Below the pieces are notes generated by a model. The model saw only the letters and a list, made by a program, of their open reading frames with translations. It did not search any database and was not told where the DNA came from. A stretch of DNA of 64,000 nucleotides from Saccharothrix sp. (GTDB lineage: Bacteria; Actinomycetota; Actinomycetes; Mycobacteriales; Pseudonocardiaceae): the NCBI RefSeq assembly GCF_031180885.1, contig NZ_JAPSLK010000008.1:124001-188000 (forward strand), read 5' to 3'. The position numbers were made by a program, and so were the translations under genes. Shown one piece after another: positions 35,588 through 44,783 of the stretch (position 1 is the stretch's first letter; each line of letters opens with the position of its first letter).

Positions 35588-37186
35588 GTGAAGAACGAGG
35601 AACGCGTCGTCATCGCGGGCGGCGGACTGGCCGGGCTGCGGGCCGGGGAACGGTTGCGCGAGCTGGGGTTCCAGGGCGAGATCGTGATCGTCAGCGCCGA
35701 GCGCCACCTGCCCTACCACCGGCCGGCGCTGTCCAAGGAGGCCATCAACGGCGAGCTGCACGCCGCCGACCTGCGGCTGACCATCAGCCGCGAGCTGAAC
35801 GCGATCTGGCGGCTGGGCACCGCGGCCACCCACCTGGAGACCGACCGGCGCGTGGTCGGCCTGCCCGGCGGCGAGGAACTGCGCTACGACGGTCTGATCA
35901 TCGCCACCGGCGTCGAACCCCGGCACCTCCAGGGCGCGCCGCGCCAGGACTCGCGCATCCACGTGCTGCGGACCGTGGACGACGCGATCGCGATCAAGCA
36001 GGCCATCAACTCCACGCAGGGCCTGGTGGTGGTGATCGGCGGCGGCCTGATCGGCTGCGAGATGGCGGCGTCGGTGAAGACGATGGGCCGGGACGTGGCC
36101 ATCGTGAGCCGGTCCAACACGCTGCTGGGCAGCGCGGTCGGCAAGAACATCGCGGACACCGTGACCGAGGCGCACCGGGCGCGCGGCGTGCGGATGGCGA
36201 TGGGGGTCAAGATCCGGCACTGGATGCCGCAGGCGGGCGGGGTGGCGATCCACCTGTCCGACGGCCAGGTGTTCGTCGCGGCGGTCGTGGTGATCGCCGT
36301 CGGCGCGTCGCCGTCGGTGGCCTGGCTGCGCGGGTCCGGGCTGGTGCTGGAGGACGGGGTGCTGTGCGACCCCACGTGCCACGTGGTCGGGGCGTCCGAC
36401 ATCGTGGCCGCGGGTGACGTCGCGCGGTGGCCGAACCTCCGGTTCGGAGGGCAGCCGCGTCGGGTCGAGCACTGGCTCAACGCGGTGGAAATGGGGCGGG
36501 CGGCCGCGGAGAACCTGTTGGCGGGCAGGGAGAGTTCGCGGCCGTTCACCCCCGTTCCGCGGTTCTGGACCGAGCAGTACGGGATGCGCATCCAGGGGTC
36601 CGGGCTGCCGTCGATGGGCAAGGACACCACGACGCTGGCCGGGTCGAAGAAGGACCACCGGACCATCACCGGGTTCATCGACGGCGGGCGGCTGGTGGGC
36701 ATGGTGGGGCTGGACGCGCCGACCGCGATGATCAAGCTGTCGATGGAGCTGTGGCGGCAGAACCGGGTGCCCGAGGCGGAGCGCACCCGGCGTGTCCCCC
36801 AGCACCTGGCTCCACCCGAGCGGTTGGCCGACGCGCAGAACCCGGCACCTCAACCGGGGTTCACCGAGCCGCAGGGCTCCGGCTACGGCCGACCGGTCGC
36901 GCCGGACGCGGCGGCGGCCGAGCCGGGGTTCGCCGGCGCACAGGGCTCCGGGTTCGGCCGCCCGGTGGCCCCGGAGCCGGCGTCCGGCCACGGTCCCGCC
37001 GTCGAGCAGCCCCGGCAGCCCACGCGGTCCGAGCAGAGCGGGCGGCACGAGCTGCCGAGCTTCGAGTTCCCCCGCCAGCAGCAGGACTCGCAGCCGCTGC
37101 CGATCCCGCCGCACGCCCCCGTCGTCCGCTCCCGGCCCCACCCGCGCTCCCTCGCCCGCACCGGACCGAGGGCAAGACCCCGGTGA
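35588..37186 (+). CDS. FAD-dependent ferredoxin reductase with repetitive Pro-rich tail
   Basis: The 532-residue protein from GTG 35588 has an N-terminal FAD motif VVIAGGGLAGLRAGERL, the family-typical LPYHRPALSKEAI, an NAD(P) motif VVVIGGGLIGCEMAAS and a second FAD motif IVAAGDVARWPN. This is the putidaredoxin/rubredoxin-reductase type. From about residue 410 the chain becomes disordered, with two copies of PGF-x4-QGSG(Y/F)GRPVAP, then Gln/Pro/Arg-rich sequence, which the family lacks. It most likely takes electrons from NAD(P)H and reduces the ferredoxin domain encoded just upstream. The tail may tether it to membrane or partner proteins. Confidence 0.87.
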   Translation: MKNEERVVIAGGGLAGLRAGERLRELGFQGEIVIVSAERHLPYHRPALSKEAINGELHAADLRLTISRELNAIWRLGTAATHLETDRRVVGLPGGEELRYDGLIIATGVEPRHLQGAPRQDSRIHVLRTVDDAIAIKQAINSTQGLVVVIGGGLIGCEMAASVKTMGRDVAIVSRSNTLLGSAVGKNIADTVTEAHRARGVRMAMGVKIRHWMPQAGGVAIHLSDGQVFVAAVVVIAVGASPSVAWLRGSGLVLEDGVLCDPTCHVVGASDIVAAGDVARWPNLRFGGQPRRVEHWLNAVEMGRAAAENLLAGRESSRPFTPVPRFWTEQYGMRIQGSGLPSMGKDTTTLAGSKKDHRTITGFIDGGRLVGMVGLDAPTAMIKLSMELWRQNRVPEAERTRRVPQHLAPPERLADAQNPAPQPGFTEPQGSGYGRPVAPDAAAAEPGFAGAQGSGFGRPVAPEPASGHGPAVEQPRQPTRSEQSGRHELPSFEFPRQQQDSQPLPIPPHAPVVRSRPHPRSLARTGPRARPR

Positions 37187-37240
37187 GCTGTTACCTCACC
37201 GCCGTGTCCCCGTAACCCGGGGCACCAAGCATTCGGACCC

Positions 37241-38446
37241 ATGAACCGAACCACCGTCGTCGGCATCCCGGCCCGCGACGAGGAGCGCACGGTCGGCGCG
37301 GTGGCCCGGGCCGCCGACGCCGGCCTGCACCTCGCCTTCCCCCGCGGGAGAAACGTCGTCGTGCTCGCCGAGAACGGCAGCACCGACGGCACGGTGCGGC
37401 GGTTCGCCGAGACACCGCTGCGCGCCCGCAAGGTGGTGGCCAGCTCGCCCGGCGCGGGCACCGGCAAGGGCACCAACGTGTTCGCGATCGTCGACCGGGC
37501 GCTGGACCTCGACGCGGACCGGGTGCTGCTGCTCGACGCCGACGTCCGGTCCACCGAGCCGGAGTGGGTCGGCCGGCTCGCGGACGCGGTCGACGGCGAC
37601 GAGCCCGCGCTGGCCGTGCCGACCTACCGGCGCAACCGGTTCGAGGCCAACACCACCAACCACCTGGCCAGCCCGTTGCTCGCGGCGGTGTTCGGGGTGC
37701 ACGTCGAGCAGCCCATCGGCGGCGAGTTCGCGTTCAACCGGGCGTTCCTCGACCTGGCCCGGACCTGGTCGCGGCCGGACAGCGCCTACCTCTACGGCAT
37801 CGACGTGTGGCTGACCGCGAACGCGCTGCGCGAGCACGTGCGGGTGGTGGAGGTGCCGCTGGGGCGCAAGCTGCACAACTCGCCGTTCCCCAAGATCCTG
37901 CGGCTCCCGCAGCAGGTGCTGGACTCGCTGTTCCACGTCGTGCTGACCACCGACCGGCTGCGCCCGCCGGGCCCGGACGTGCCCCGCGCGCGGGCGGCGG
38001 TGGACGGCGCGGCGGTGCGGCAGGACCCGGCGGTGGTCTCGCGGGTGTCCGCGTCGGTGGCCCGCTACCTCGACGCGCACTTCGCCGACGTGCGGACGTT
38101 GTTCCCGGCGGCCAAGGAGGTCCGGCCCGCGCCGTGGGGCCTGCGGGTGACCGCGGAGGACTGGCCGCACGTCCTGGCCGACGCGGTGGCGGCGGTGGCG
38201 GGCGGCCGGTTCGAGGCGGCGCGGGACCACCTGGTCGCGCTGTACGTGAACCGGGTGATGACGTTCTGGGAGGAGATCGACGGGCTGGCCGGCGCGGAGA
38301 TCGACCGGCTGCTGGACCGGCAGGCGGCGCGGACCGTGGAGGCCGTGCAGGGCAGGCGGATCGAGTTGGGCGGCGGGTCCGGGCCGGGTCGGTTCGACGT
38401 GCGGCACTGGGCGGGGTTCAACGACGAGGCGCCCGTGCCCGCGTGA
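37241..38446 (+). CDS. GT-A family glycosyltransferase (glucosyl-phosphoglycerate-synthase-like)
   Basis: A 401-residue protein from ATG 37241 with a GT-A opening VVGIPARDEERTVGAVARAA, donor motif LAENGSTDGT and a DxD metal motif in VLLLDADVRS. The middle has GGEFAFNRAF and SAYLYGIDVWLTANAL, and the C-terminal helical part has LYVNRVMTFWEEIDGL. The arrangement resembles inverting/retaining GT2/GT81-like enzymes such as glucosyl-3-phosphoglycerate or mannosylglycerate synthases. Substrate is not assignable. The stop overlaps the next small gene (GTGA). Confidence 0.78.
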   Translation: MNRTTVVGIPARDEERTVGAVARAADAGLHLAFPRGRNVVVLAENGSTDGTVRRFAETPLRARKVVASSPGAGTGKGTNVFAIVDRALDLDADRVLLLDADVRSTEPEWVGRLADAVDGDEPALAVPTYRRNRFEANTTNHLASPLLAAVFGVHVEQPIGGEFAFNRAFLDLARTWSRPDSAYLYGIDVWLTANALREHVRVVEVPLGRKLHNSPFPKILRLPQQVLDSLFHVVLTTDRLRPPGPDVPRARAAVDGAAVRQDPAVVSRVSASVARYLDAHFADVRTLFPAAKEVRPAPWGLRVTAEDWPHVLADAVAAVAGGRFEAARDHLVALYVNRVMTFWEEIDGLAGAEIDRLLDRQAARTVEAVQGRRIELGGGSGPGRFDVRHWAGFNDEAPVPA

Positions 38447-38661
38447 GTAACGACCGGGCGCTCGTGAGCGCTGTTCAGGTCATGAGATCGACGCGGGAGC
38501 GGTCGCTGGTGGCGCTGGCCGTCGTCTTCCTGGCGGTGGCGGCGTTCAACGGCGTCTTCGCGCTGTTCGACCACGTGGCCTGGCGCGGCGTGATCGCCGC
38601 CGGCTGCGCGGTCGCCTCCGCCGGGCTGCTGTTCGCGGCGCTGACCGAGCGGCGTCGCTGA
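38443..38661 (+). CDS. small two-helix membrane protein, unknown
   Basis: From GTG 38443, overlapping the glycosyltransferase stop, 72 residues are encoded. Two hydrophobic helices (SLVALAVVFLAVAAFNGVF and AAGCAVASAGLLFAAL) are joined by a short loop and flanked by Arg-rich ends. I recognise no family. Translational coupling suggests it is made with the glycosyltransferase. Confidence 0.65.
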   Translation: MSNDRALVSAVQVMRSTRERSLVALAVVFLAVAAFNGVFALFDHVAWRGVIAAGCAVASAGLLFAALTERRR

Positions 38662-38667
38662 CAGCTG

Positions 38668-38693
38668 TTCACACACCGTTGGGCAGGTGTGAA
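38668..38693. terminator. small hairpin after the two-gene glycosyltransferase operon
   Basis: TTCACAC (38668-38674) and GTGTGAA (38687-38693) form a 7-bp stem with a 12-nt loop, 7 bp after the small membrane protein stop. It could be a weak terminator or an operator for the following peptidase gene. A second hairpin, CGGACT/AGTCCG (38730-38735, 38750-38755), lies in the peptidase leader. Confidence 0.35.
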
Positions 38694-38779
38694 ATCTTCG
38701 GACATTAGGGACAGATTGACGCCCTGTGTCGGACTCCGCCAGGCTCCGAAGTCCGTCCCCTCGCAGTCTGGAGGTCCCT

Positions 38780-39505
38780 GTGCTCCAACGCTTCGGATCG
38801 ATAGCAACGGCGTTGTCCATCGTCCTCGTCGGCCTCGTGTTCGGCTCCGCACCGGCACAGGCAGACGGCTGCTACACCTGGACGCGCACCCTCTCCCAGG
38901 GCGCGACCGGCGCCGACGTGCGCCAGCTCCAGATCCGCCTGTCCGGCTACCCCGGCTACGGCGGCGTCCTCGCCCTGGACAGCGAGTTCGGCCCGGCGAC
39001 CCGCTCCGCCCTGATCCGCTTCCAGCAGGCGTACGGGCTGGCCGCCGACGGTGTCGCGGGCAGCGCCACCTACAGCAAGCTCTACGCCCTGCAGGACGAC
39101 GACTGCACCCCGGTCAACTTCTCCTACGCCGAGCTGAACCGCTGCAACTCCGACTGGTCGGGCGGCAAGGTCTCGGCGTCCACCGCCAAGTTCAACGCCC
39201 TGGTGTCGATGTGGAAGCTGCAAGCCATGCGGCACGCGCTGGGCGACCAGCCGATCACGGTGACCAGCGGGTTCCGCAGCATCGCGTGCAACAACGCGGT
39301 GGGCGGGGCGGCGGACTCGCGGCACCTCTACGGCGACGCCGTCGACCTCGGCGCGGGACCGCACTCGCTGTGCCGGCTGGCCCAGCAGGCCCGCTACCAC
39401 GGGTTCAACGGCATCCTCGGGCCGGGCTACCCCGGTCACGGCGACCACACCCACGTCGACCACCGGTCCAGCCGGTTCTGGTCGGCCTCGCAGTGTGGAA
39501 TTTGA
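38780..39505 (+). CDS. secreted peptidoglycan-binding M15 zinc D-Ala-D-Ala carboxypeptidase
   Basis: From GTG 38780 (GGAGGT at 38770-38775) the protein has 241 residues. A Sec signal (ATALSIVLVGLVFGSAPAQA) is followed by a peptidoglycan-binding domain (LSQGATGADVRQLQIRLSGY; TRSALIRFQQAYGLAADG). The peptidase M15 domain has zinc ligands in SRHLYGDAVDLG (H and D) and the final H in GDHTHVDHRSS. It is laid out like the Streptomyces albus G zinc carboxypeptidase and should trim peptidoglycan stem peptides outside the cell. Several cysteines suggest disulfides. Confidence 0.92.
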   Translation: MLQRFGSIATALSIVLVGLVFGSAPAQADGCYTWTRTLSQGATGADVRQLQIRLSGYPGYGGVLALDSEFGPATRSALIRFQQAYGLAADGVAGSATYSKLYALQDDDCTPVNFSYAELNRCNSDWSGGKVSASTAKFNALVSMWKLQAMRHALGDQPITVTSGFRSIACNNAVGGAADSRHLYGDAVDLGAGPHSLCRLAQQARYHGFNGILGPGYPGHGDHTHVDHRSSRFWSASQCGI

Positions 39506-39576
39506 TCTGGGTGGAATTTGATGTGGATGGGATTTGATCAGCGTGTGAGCTTCGCGTTTCCGGATACCCTGGGCGT

Positions 39577-40029
39577 GTGATCTTCCTCGGCGTCATGCTC
39601 GCCGCGATCGGGGCGTCCACCCTGGTGTGGCGCGATGCCGACCTGTTCGGGCTGCCCCCGGTCGCGGTCGGCATCGCGCTGCTGGTCCTGTCCGCCGCCT
39701 CCTTGACCTACGGCGTCGTCCGCCGCCGACGCCGGTGGACGGTGGGCGGCGAACCCGCGCCGGTCGGCTCGATCGTCGACCGCGCCAAGGCCCTGCCCCG
39801 GCTGCTCAAGCGGCGCAAGGAGTACGGCCTGCCCGGAAGCCGCCTGGCCCAGTGGGGCTTCGCCCTGGTCTACCTGGTGTCGCCGATCGACATCCTGCCG
39901 GAACTGCTGCCCGTGGTCGGCATCACCGACGACGCGGGCGTGGCGGTGTGGCTGCTCACCAGCCTGTCCACCGCCGCCGGCCAGTACCTCAACTGGGAGC
40001 GCTCAAAACAGCGCCAGCGCGAGCCCTAG
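39577..40029 (+). CDS. DUF1232 (YkvA-like) membrane protein
   Basis: A 150-residue protein from GTG 39577 with two N-terminal membrane helices and the DUF1232 motif in ALVYLVSPIDILPELLPVVG followed by ITDDAGVAVWLL. The basic linker RAKALPRLLKRRKEYG precedes it. Function of DUF1232 is not known; it is membrane-associated in many bacteria. The 3' end overlaps the convergent yeiH remnant by 27 bp. Confidence 0.82.
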   Translation: MIFLGVMLAAIGASTLVWRDADLFGLPPVAVGIALLVLSAASLTYGVVRRRRRWTVGGEPAPVGSIVDRAKALPRLLKRRKEYGLPGSRLAQWGFALVYLVSPIDILPELLPVVGITDDAGVAVWLLTSLSTAAGQYLNWERSKQRQREP

Positions 40030-41038
40030 GGCCGCCAGGACGTTCACGCCGGTCGCCGCCGCGAAGGCGCCCACCGGCCGCCACCCGGCCTGCTTGAGCG
40101 CGCCGACCCGGAACTCCAGGCCGATGCTGACGAACGTCAGGATCAGGAACCACGTCCGCAGGTCGTTGACCACGCCGATCGCCGCCTTGCCCGACGGCAC
40201 TGCCGCCAGGTGGACGGTCGCGATGATCGAGGTGGCCAGGAAACCCAGCACGAACTTGGGGAACCGGTCCCACAACTGCCGTTTCGCCGACACCCCGACC
40301 GGCTTGCGCTCCACCTTCAGCGCGAAGTACACGGTCAACGCCACGGCCACGACACCGAGCAGCGCGTTCTGGGTGACCTTCACGATCGTGGCGATCTGCA
40401 AGGACTCCTCGCCCGCCAACGTGCCCGCCGCCGTCACCGCCGCCGTCGTGTCGATGTTGCCGCCGATCCACGCGCCGGTGGTCGCCGGGTCCAGCCCCAA
40501 CGCGGTGGCCGCGACCGGCAGCACGAAGATCGACGGCAACGCGAACACGATCACCAGACTCGCGCTGTAGGCGAGCTGCTCCCGTTTGGCCTGCACCGCA
40601 CCCGCCGCCGACAGCAGCGCCCCGCAACTTCTCGTCCAGGCCGAGCTTCCCGCCCAGCCACCAGGAGAAGCCGAACACGACGGTGATCAACACGACCGAC
40701 CGGACGATCGCCGGCCCCGCGTTGGACACGATCACCGACAGGTTGATCGACGCCCCCAACAGCACCAGCCCGGTCTTGATGAAGAACTCGGTGCGGAACC
40801 CACCGGACAGCCGCTCCCGCACCCCTGTCGCCGACAGAACCGCGTTGCCCAGCAGTCCCAGGAGGATCGCGTAGATCGGGAACTCGATCGAGGCCCCGAT
40901 CCCCGCCAATGCCGTGCCCTTGGTCGCCTTGGGCACTTCGGACGACAGGTACCGCGCCACCCACGACAGCGCCAGCACGACGACAACACCCAAAGCCGCG
41001 TGCAGCAAGGGTTTCCGGGTTTGTTCGGAGGTGGTCAT
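40003..41038 (-). pseudogene. yeiH: YeiH-type (UPF0324, putative sulfate exporter) gene with internal deletion and frameshift
   Basis: The N-terminal part reads from ATG 41038 (TTSEQTRKPLLHAALGVVV, IEFPIYAILLGLLGNAV, FFIKTGLVLLGASINLSV) to GLDEKLRG near 40620. The C-terminal part continues in a different frame from LLSAAGAVQAKREQLAYSAS to the stop at 40003. The break lies in a G-run around 40618-40621. Compared with the family, the conserved segment that contains CGVSA just before this point is also missing, so a small deletion rather than a single-base error is likely. As written the protein would terminate early in the other frame. All other membrane helices are well preserved, implying recent damage. 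Confidence 0.78.
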
Positions 41039-41154
41039 CAGGGCACCAGCCCCGGGGTGACGACGCCGGTGAGGGCCAGCGCGAACAGCGCCAACCCGAC
41101 GATCACGGCCGGCCAGTCCTCGTTCAGCGCCTTGCGGGGTGGTTCCTCGGCCAT
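41038..41154 (-). CDS. 38-residue single-helix protein coupled to yeiH
   Basis: From ATG 41154 a 38-residue peptide is encoded: a charged start (MAEEPPRKALNEDW) and one membrane helix (PAVIVGLALFALALTGVV) ending PGLVP. Its TGA overlaps the yeiH ATG (TGATG). Longer YeiH-like transporters have an N-terminal segment of the form NEDW-AV-x-GL, so this may be a split-off first helix of the transporter. Homology was judged by eye. Confidence 0.6.
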   Translation of the reverse strand: MAEEPPRKALNEDWPAVIVGLALFALALTGVVTPGLVP

Positions 41155-41218
41155 CGCTCACGCTCCACCATGCGGGACAGCAGGGAGCTTCGAACGCCAG
41201 CGAGGGCAAGGAACGTCG

Positions 41219-41935
41219 TCACCGCTTCCCAGGGTGTGGGAGGTCCCGGACGCCGACGAGCAGATCGGTGACCGCGTCCATGATCCGTGTGGTGGCTTCG
41301 TCCAGGACGGTCTTGCTCAGCCGTTGGTCGTACAGGTCGGAGAGGTCGACCGGCGCGCCCGCCACGACGTGCACCTTCGTCCAGGGCCGGGGCAGGAACC
41401 GTCCAGGCGGCAACAGCCGGCGCGTACCCCACTGCGCCACCGGCACCACCGGCGTGCGGGTCTGCAGGGCGAGCCGGGCGACGCCGTTCTTGCCCTTCAT
41501 CGGCCACCCGTCGGGGTCGTCGCTGAAGGTGCCCTCCGGGTAGACGATCACGCACTGGTCGTCGGCCAACGACTCCCGCGCCGCGTCCAACGCCCGCCCG
41601 GCCCGGACCGTGCCCCGGTCGACGGGGATGTGCTTGCCACCCGACATCACCCATCCGATGACCGGGGCCTTCCACAGGCTGGCCTTCGCGAAGTAGCGCG
41701 GCACCCGCCCGGAGGCGAGCGCGAACGCGGTCAAGGTCACCGGGTCGGCGAACGACAGATGGTTGGACGCCAGCAGCACCGCGCCCTTCCGGGGCACGTT
41801 GTGCCGCCCGACCATCCGCATCCTGACGAAGAAGACCACGAACGGCCACAACACGTCGATAGCCACCGAGTACCAGAACCCCCGCCCACGCCGGGGCAGC
41901 CGCGGGGTCAACGCCACCATCTGCGAGAAGCTCAC
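41219..41935 (-). CDS. plsC: 1-acylglycerol-3-phosphate O-acyltransferase (PlsC family)
   Basis: From GTG 41935 the product is 238 residues. The acyltransferase boxes are clear: LLASNHLSFADPVTL (H-x4-D), the segment PVDRGTVRAG, VIVYPEGTFSDD (E-G-T), and VVPVAQWGTRRLL. A hydrophobic helix (FWYSVAIDVLWPFVVFF) precedes them. It transfers an acyl chain to lysophosphatidate or a related lipid at the membrane. An upstream in-phase start would add poorly conserved sequence. Confidence 0.9.
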   Translation of the reverse strand: MSFSQMVALTPRLPRRGRGFWYSVAIDVLWPFVVFFVRMRMVGRHNVPRKGAVLLASNHLSFADPVTLTAFALASGRVPRYFAKASLWKAPVIGWVMSGGKHIPVDRGTVRAGRALDAARESLADDQCVIVYPEGTFSDDPDGWPMKGKNGVARLALQTRTPVVPVAQWGTRRLLPPGRFLPRPWTKVHVVAGAPVDLSDLYDQRLSKTVLDEATTRIMDAVTDLLVGVRDLPHPGKR

Positions 41936-42102
41936 ACCGCCATCTTCGCTCCCCCGCACCCGGTGACCGCGCGGACCCGCCATTCCCCACCCGATCCGCA
42001 CTCCGCCAACCCCGCCGGGCGACCACCCACCCACCCGGACGAACGCAACCCGCCGAACCGCGTGGGGCGCGGGTGATCGCTGTTCGGCTAGGGTCCCATG
42101 CC

Positions 42103-43284
42103 GTGACTGGGTTCAGCGGCGCGGACCGCATCACGGTGCTGCTCGTCGAAGACGACGAGGGCGACGCCGTGCTGGTCGAGGCGCTGTTGGAGGAGGTCGG
42201 CGCGGACGTCGAGCTGCACCGCGTCCGCACCCTCCGGGAAGCCACCCGGCTGCTGGCCAAGGTGGACTGCGTCCTGCTCGACCTGGGCCTCCCGGACACC
42301 ACCGGCCTCGACGGCCTCACCCGGCTGCTGTCCGTGTCCGCCCCGCCCGCCGTCATCGTCCTCACCGGACTCAACGACGAACTCCAAGGCGAGCGCGCGG
42401 TCGCCGCCGGCGCCGAGGACTACCTGGTCAAGGGCCAGGTGGACGGCCCCCTCCTGCTCCGCGGCATCCGGTACGCGGTCGGCCGCAAGCGCGCCGAGGA
42501 AACCCAGCGCCAACTCCGCGACGAACAGCTCCACGCCGCCGAGAAGACCCGCCTCGAACGCGGCCTGCTGCCCACCCCGATCCTGGACGACTCAGACCTC
42601 CTGGAAGTGGTGGTCCGCTACCAGCCCGGCGGGAGCCGGATGCTGCTCGGCGGCGACTTCTTCGACGTCGTCCGCACCCGTGACGGCACGCTCCAGGTCC
42701 TGATCGGCGACGTCTGCGGGCACGGGCCGGACGAGGCCGCGCTCGGCGTCCTGCTGCGCATCGCGTGGCGGGCGCTGGTGTTCGCCGACCAGGAGCCGTC
42801 GCGGACGTTGCGCACGATGCACGAGATCCTGGAGCACGAGAGACACCAGCCCGGCCTGTTCACCACCGCGTGCATGGTCTCCATCTCGCCGGACCGCAAG
42901 TGGGCCCGCGTCTACCTGGCGGGCCACCCCGAACCCATGCTGCTGGTCGGCGACCGGGTCACCGAACTGCCCCGCGACCGCGCCGGCCTGCCGCTGGGCG
43001 TGCTCCCGGACAGCACGTGGAGCGGTCTGGACGTGCCCCTGCCGCCGGGCTGGTCGCTGCTGCTCTACACCGACGGCCTGGTCGAGGGCCGGGTCACCGG
43101 CGACACCGAGCGGCTGGGGTCGGAGCGCCTGATCGGGCTGATCGACGACATCACCCGCGACCGCCCGGACTGGGCGCGCGACCCCGAGGGCCTGCTGGAC
43201 TCGCTGATCGCCCGGGTCAAGGCGCTCAACGGCGGTGAGCTGGACGACGACATGGCCGTGCTGCTGATCTCGGACCAGGGCTGA
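42103..43284 (+). CDS. response regulator fused to SpoIIE/PP2C-type phosphatase
   Basis: Starting at GTG 42103, 393 residues: a receiver domain (ITVLLVEDDEGDAVLVEALL; phosphoacceptor Asp in DCVLLDLGLPDTTG; Lys in EDYLVKGQVDG) then a short coiled segment (KRAEETQRQLRDEQLHAAEK) and a SpoIIE-type phosphatase. Metal-binding motifs are LLGGDFFDVVRTRDG, LIGDVCGHGPDEA and LLLYTDGLVEGR. Such proteins control anti-anti-sigma factors. The TGATG overlap with the histidine-kinase gene indicates one signalling operon of three genes. Confidence 0.93.
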   Translation: MTGFSGADRITVLLVEDDEGDAVLVEALLEEVGADVELHRVRTLREATRLLAKVDCVLLDLGLPDTTGLDGLTRLLSVSAPPAVIVLTGLNDELQGERAVAAGAEDYLVKGQVDGPLLLRGIRYAVGRKRAEETQRQLRDEQLHAAEKTRLERGLLPTPILDDSDLLEVVVRYQPGGSRMLLGGDFFDVVRTRDGTLQVLIGDVCGHGPDEAALGVLLRIAWRALVFADQEPSRTLRTMHEILEHERHQPGLFTTACMVSISPDRKWARVYLAGHPEPMLLVGDRVTELPRDRAGLPLGVLPDSTWSGLDVPLPPGWSLLLYTDGLVEGRVTGDTERLGSERLIGLIDDITRDRPDWARDPEGLLDSLIARVKALNGGELDDDMAVLLISDQG

Positions 43285-44783
43285 TGGACTACCGCACCCG
43301 CTGGCCGGCCAGCCGGCTGCTCATGGCCGCCGTGGCGATCCTGATCATCGTGTGCGCGAGCGCGATCGGCGGCGTGGCCGTCGCGCTGATGGGCCTCAAG
43401 GACGCCCGGGGCGTCCTGCTCGACCAGGTCGGCCCGGCCCGGCGCGCGGTGCAGGAGCTGGACGGGGCGCTGGTCGACCAGGAGAGTTCCGTGCGCGGCT
43501 TCGCGCTCACCGCCAAGGAGGAGTTCCTCGACGGCTACCGCGCCGGGCAGGAGACCGAGGCCGACTCGCTGGACACCGCCCGGCGGCTGCTCGGCGAGGT
43601 GCGCCCCGACCTGGTCGCGCGGGTCGACGCCATCGGCCGGCTGACCGCGAACTGGCGCGCCCAGTACGCGGAGCCCATCGTCGACCGGATCCGGGCGGCC
43701 GGCTCGCCGCAGGTCGACGTGGCGGGCACCGAGCGCGGCAAGGAGGTGTTCGACAACCTCCGCGGCACCGTCTCGGTGCTGGAGGCCGAACTGGCGGGCG
43801 ACTCGGCCAAGGCCCGGGCGGACCTCGACGCCGTGGCCGACCAGGTGTTGTACCTGGTGATCGGCCTGGGCGTGCTGCTGGTGGTGATCATCACGGCGGT
43901 GGCGATGGTGCTCTACCGGATCCTGATCCGGCCGCTGTCGGTGCTCGCGGACCAGGTGCGGGAGGTCTCGTCGGGCGACTTCGAGCACGTCGTGGAGACC
44001 GGCGGGCCGCGGGAGACGGTGATGCTGGGCGAGGACGTCGACGCCATGCGCACCCGCATCCTGAACGACCTGGAAGACCTGCGGCGGTCCAACTCGGAGC
44101 TGGAGCAGTTCGCCTACGTCGCCTCGCACGACCTCCAGGAGCCGCTGCGCAAGGTCGCGAGCTTCTGCCAGCTGCTGGAACGCCGCTACTCCGGCCAGCT
44201 CGACGAGCGCGGCGAGCAGTACCTGCGGTTCGCGGTGGACGGCGCCAAGCGGATGCAGGTGCTGATCAACGACCTCCTGGCGTTCTCCCGGGTCGGCAGG
44301 CTGACCCGCGAGCACACGCTCGTCGACCTGAACGAGACCCTCGCGCAGGTGCTGGACAGCTACTCCGAGGCGATCGAGCGGACCGGCGCGACGATCGAGT
44401 CGGCCGAGCTGCCGACCGTGCGCGGCGAGGCGTCGCTGCTCGGCGGCGTGTTCGGCAACCTGGTCAGCAACGCGCTGAAGTTCCGCGGCGAGGACCCGCC
44501 CGTGGTGCGCATCGGGGTCGAGCGGACCGATGCGCACTGGACCTTCACGGTGAGCGACAACGGCATCGGCATCGACGCGGAGTACGCTGAGCGGATCTTC
44601 GTGATCTTCCAGCGCCTGCACCACAAGGACGACTACCCGGGCACCGGGATCGGCCTGGCGATGTGCCGGAAGATCATCGAGTACCACGGCGGCACCATCT
44701 GGCTGGACACCGGTGGCGGCACCGGCACGACGTTCAAATTCACCCTGCCGGCAGTAGAGGACACCGAGGACACCGATGAATGA
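43284..44783 (+). CDS. CHASE3-HAMP sensor histidine kinase
   Basis: The 499-residue kinase has an N-terminal helix ([19 protein letters not shown]), a CHASE3-type extracytoplasmic domain (about residues 35-190, with [18 protein letters not shown]), a second helix ([20 protein letters not shown]), HAMP, and a HisKA domain with phosphoacceptor in [18 protein letters not shown]. The ATPase has N-box [14 protein letters not shown]1 [12 protein letters not shown], and G2 [12 protein letters not shown]. This resembles phytochrome-like kinases without a photosensor. It overlaps both neighbours and should phosphorylate the small regulator downstream and possibly the SpoIIE-fused receiver. Confidence 0.94.
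   Translation: MDYRTRWPASRLLMAAVAILIIVCASAIGGVAVALMGLKDARGVLLDQVGPARRAVQELDGALVDQESSVRGFALTAKEEFLDGYRAGQETEADSLDTARRLLGEVRPDLVARVDAIGRLTANWRAQYAEPIVDRIRAAGSPQVDVAGTERGKEVFDNLRGTVSVLEAELAGDSAKARADLDAVADQVLYLVIGLGVLLVVIITAVAMVLYRILIRPLSVLADQVREVSSGDFEHVVETGGPRETVMLGEDVDAMRTRILNDLEDLRRSNSELEQFAYVASHDLQEPLRKVASFCQLLERRYSGQLDERGEQYLRFAVDGAKRMQVLINDLLAFSRVGRLTREHTLVDLNETLAQVLDSYSEAIERTGATIESAELPTVRGEASLLGGVFGNLVSNALKFRGEDPPVVRIGVERTDAHWTFTVSDNGIGIDAEYAERIFVIFQRLHHKDDYPGTGIGLAMCRKIIEYHGGTIWLDTGGGTGTTFKFTLPAVEDTEDTDE

Noticed and set aside
38662-38779. Leader of the M15 peptidase gene as a c-di-AMP (ydaO) riboswitch
   Set aside because: Length is about 118 nt and the conserved ydaO sequence blocks are not visible; only two simple hairpins are.
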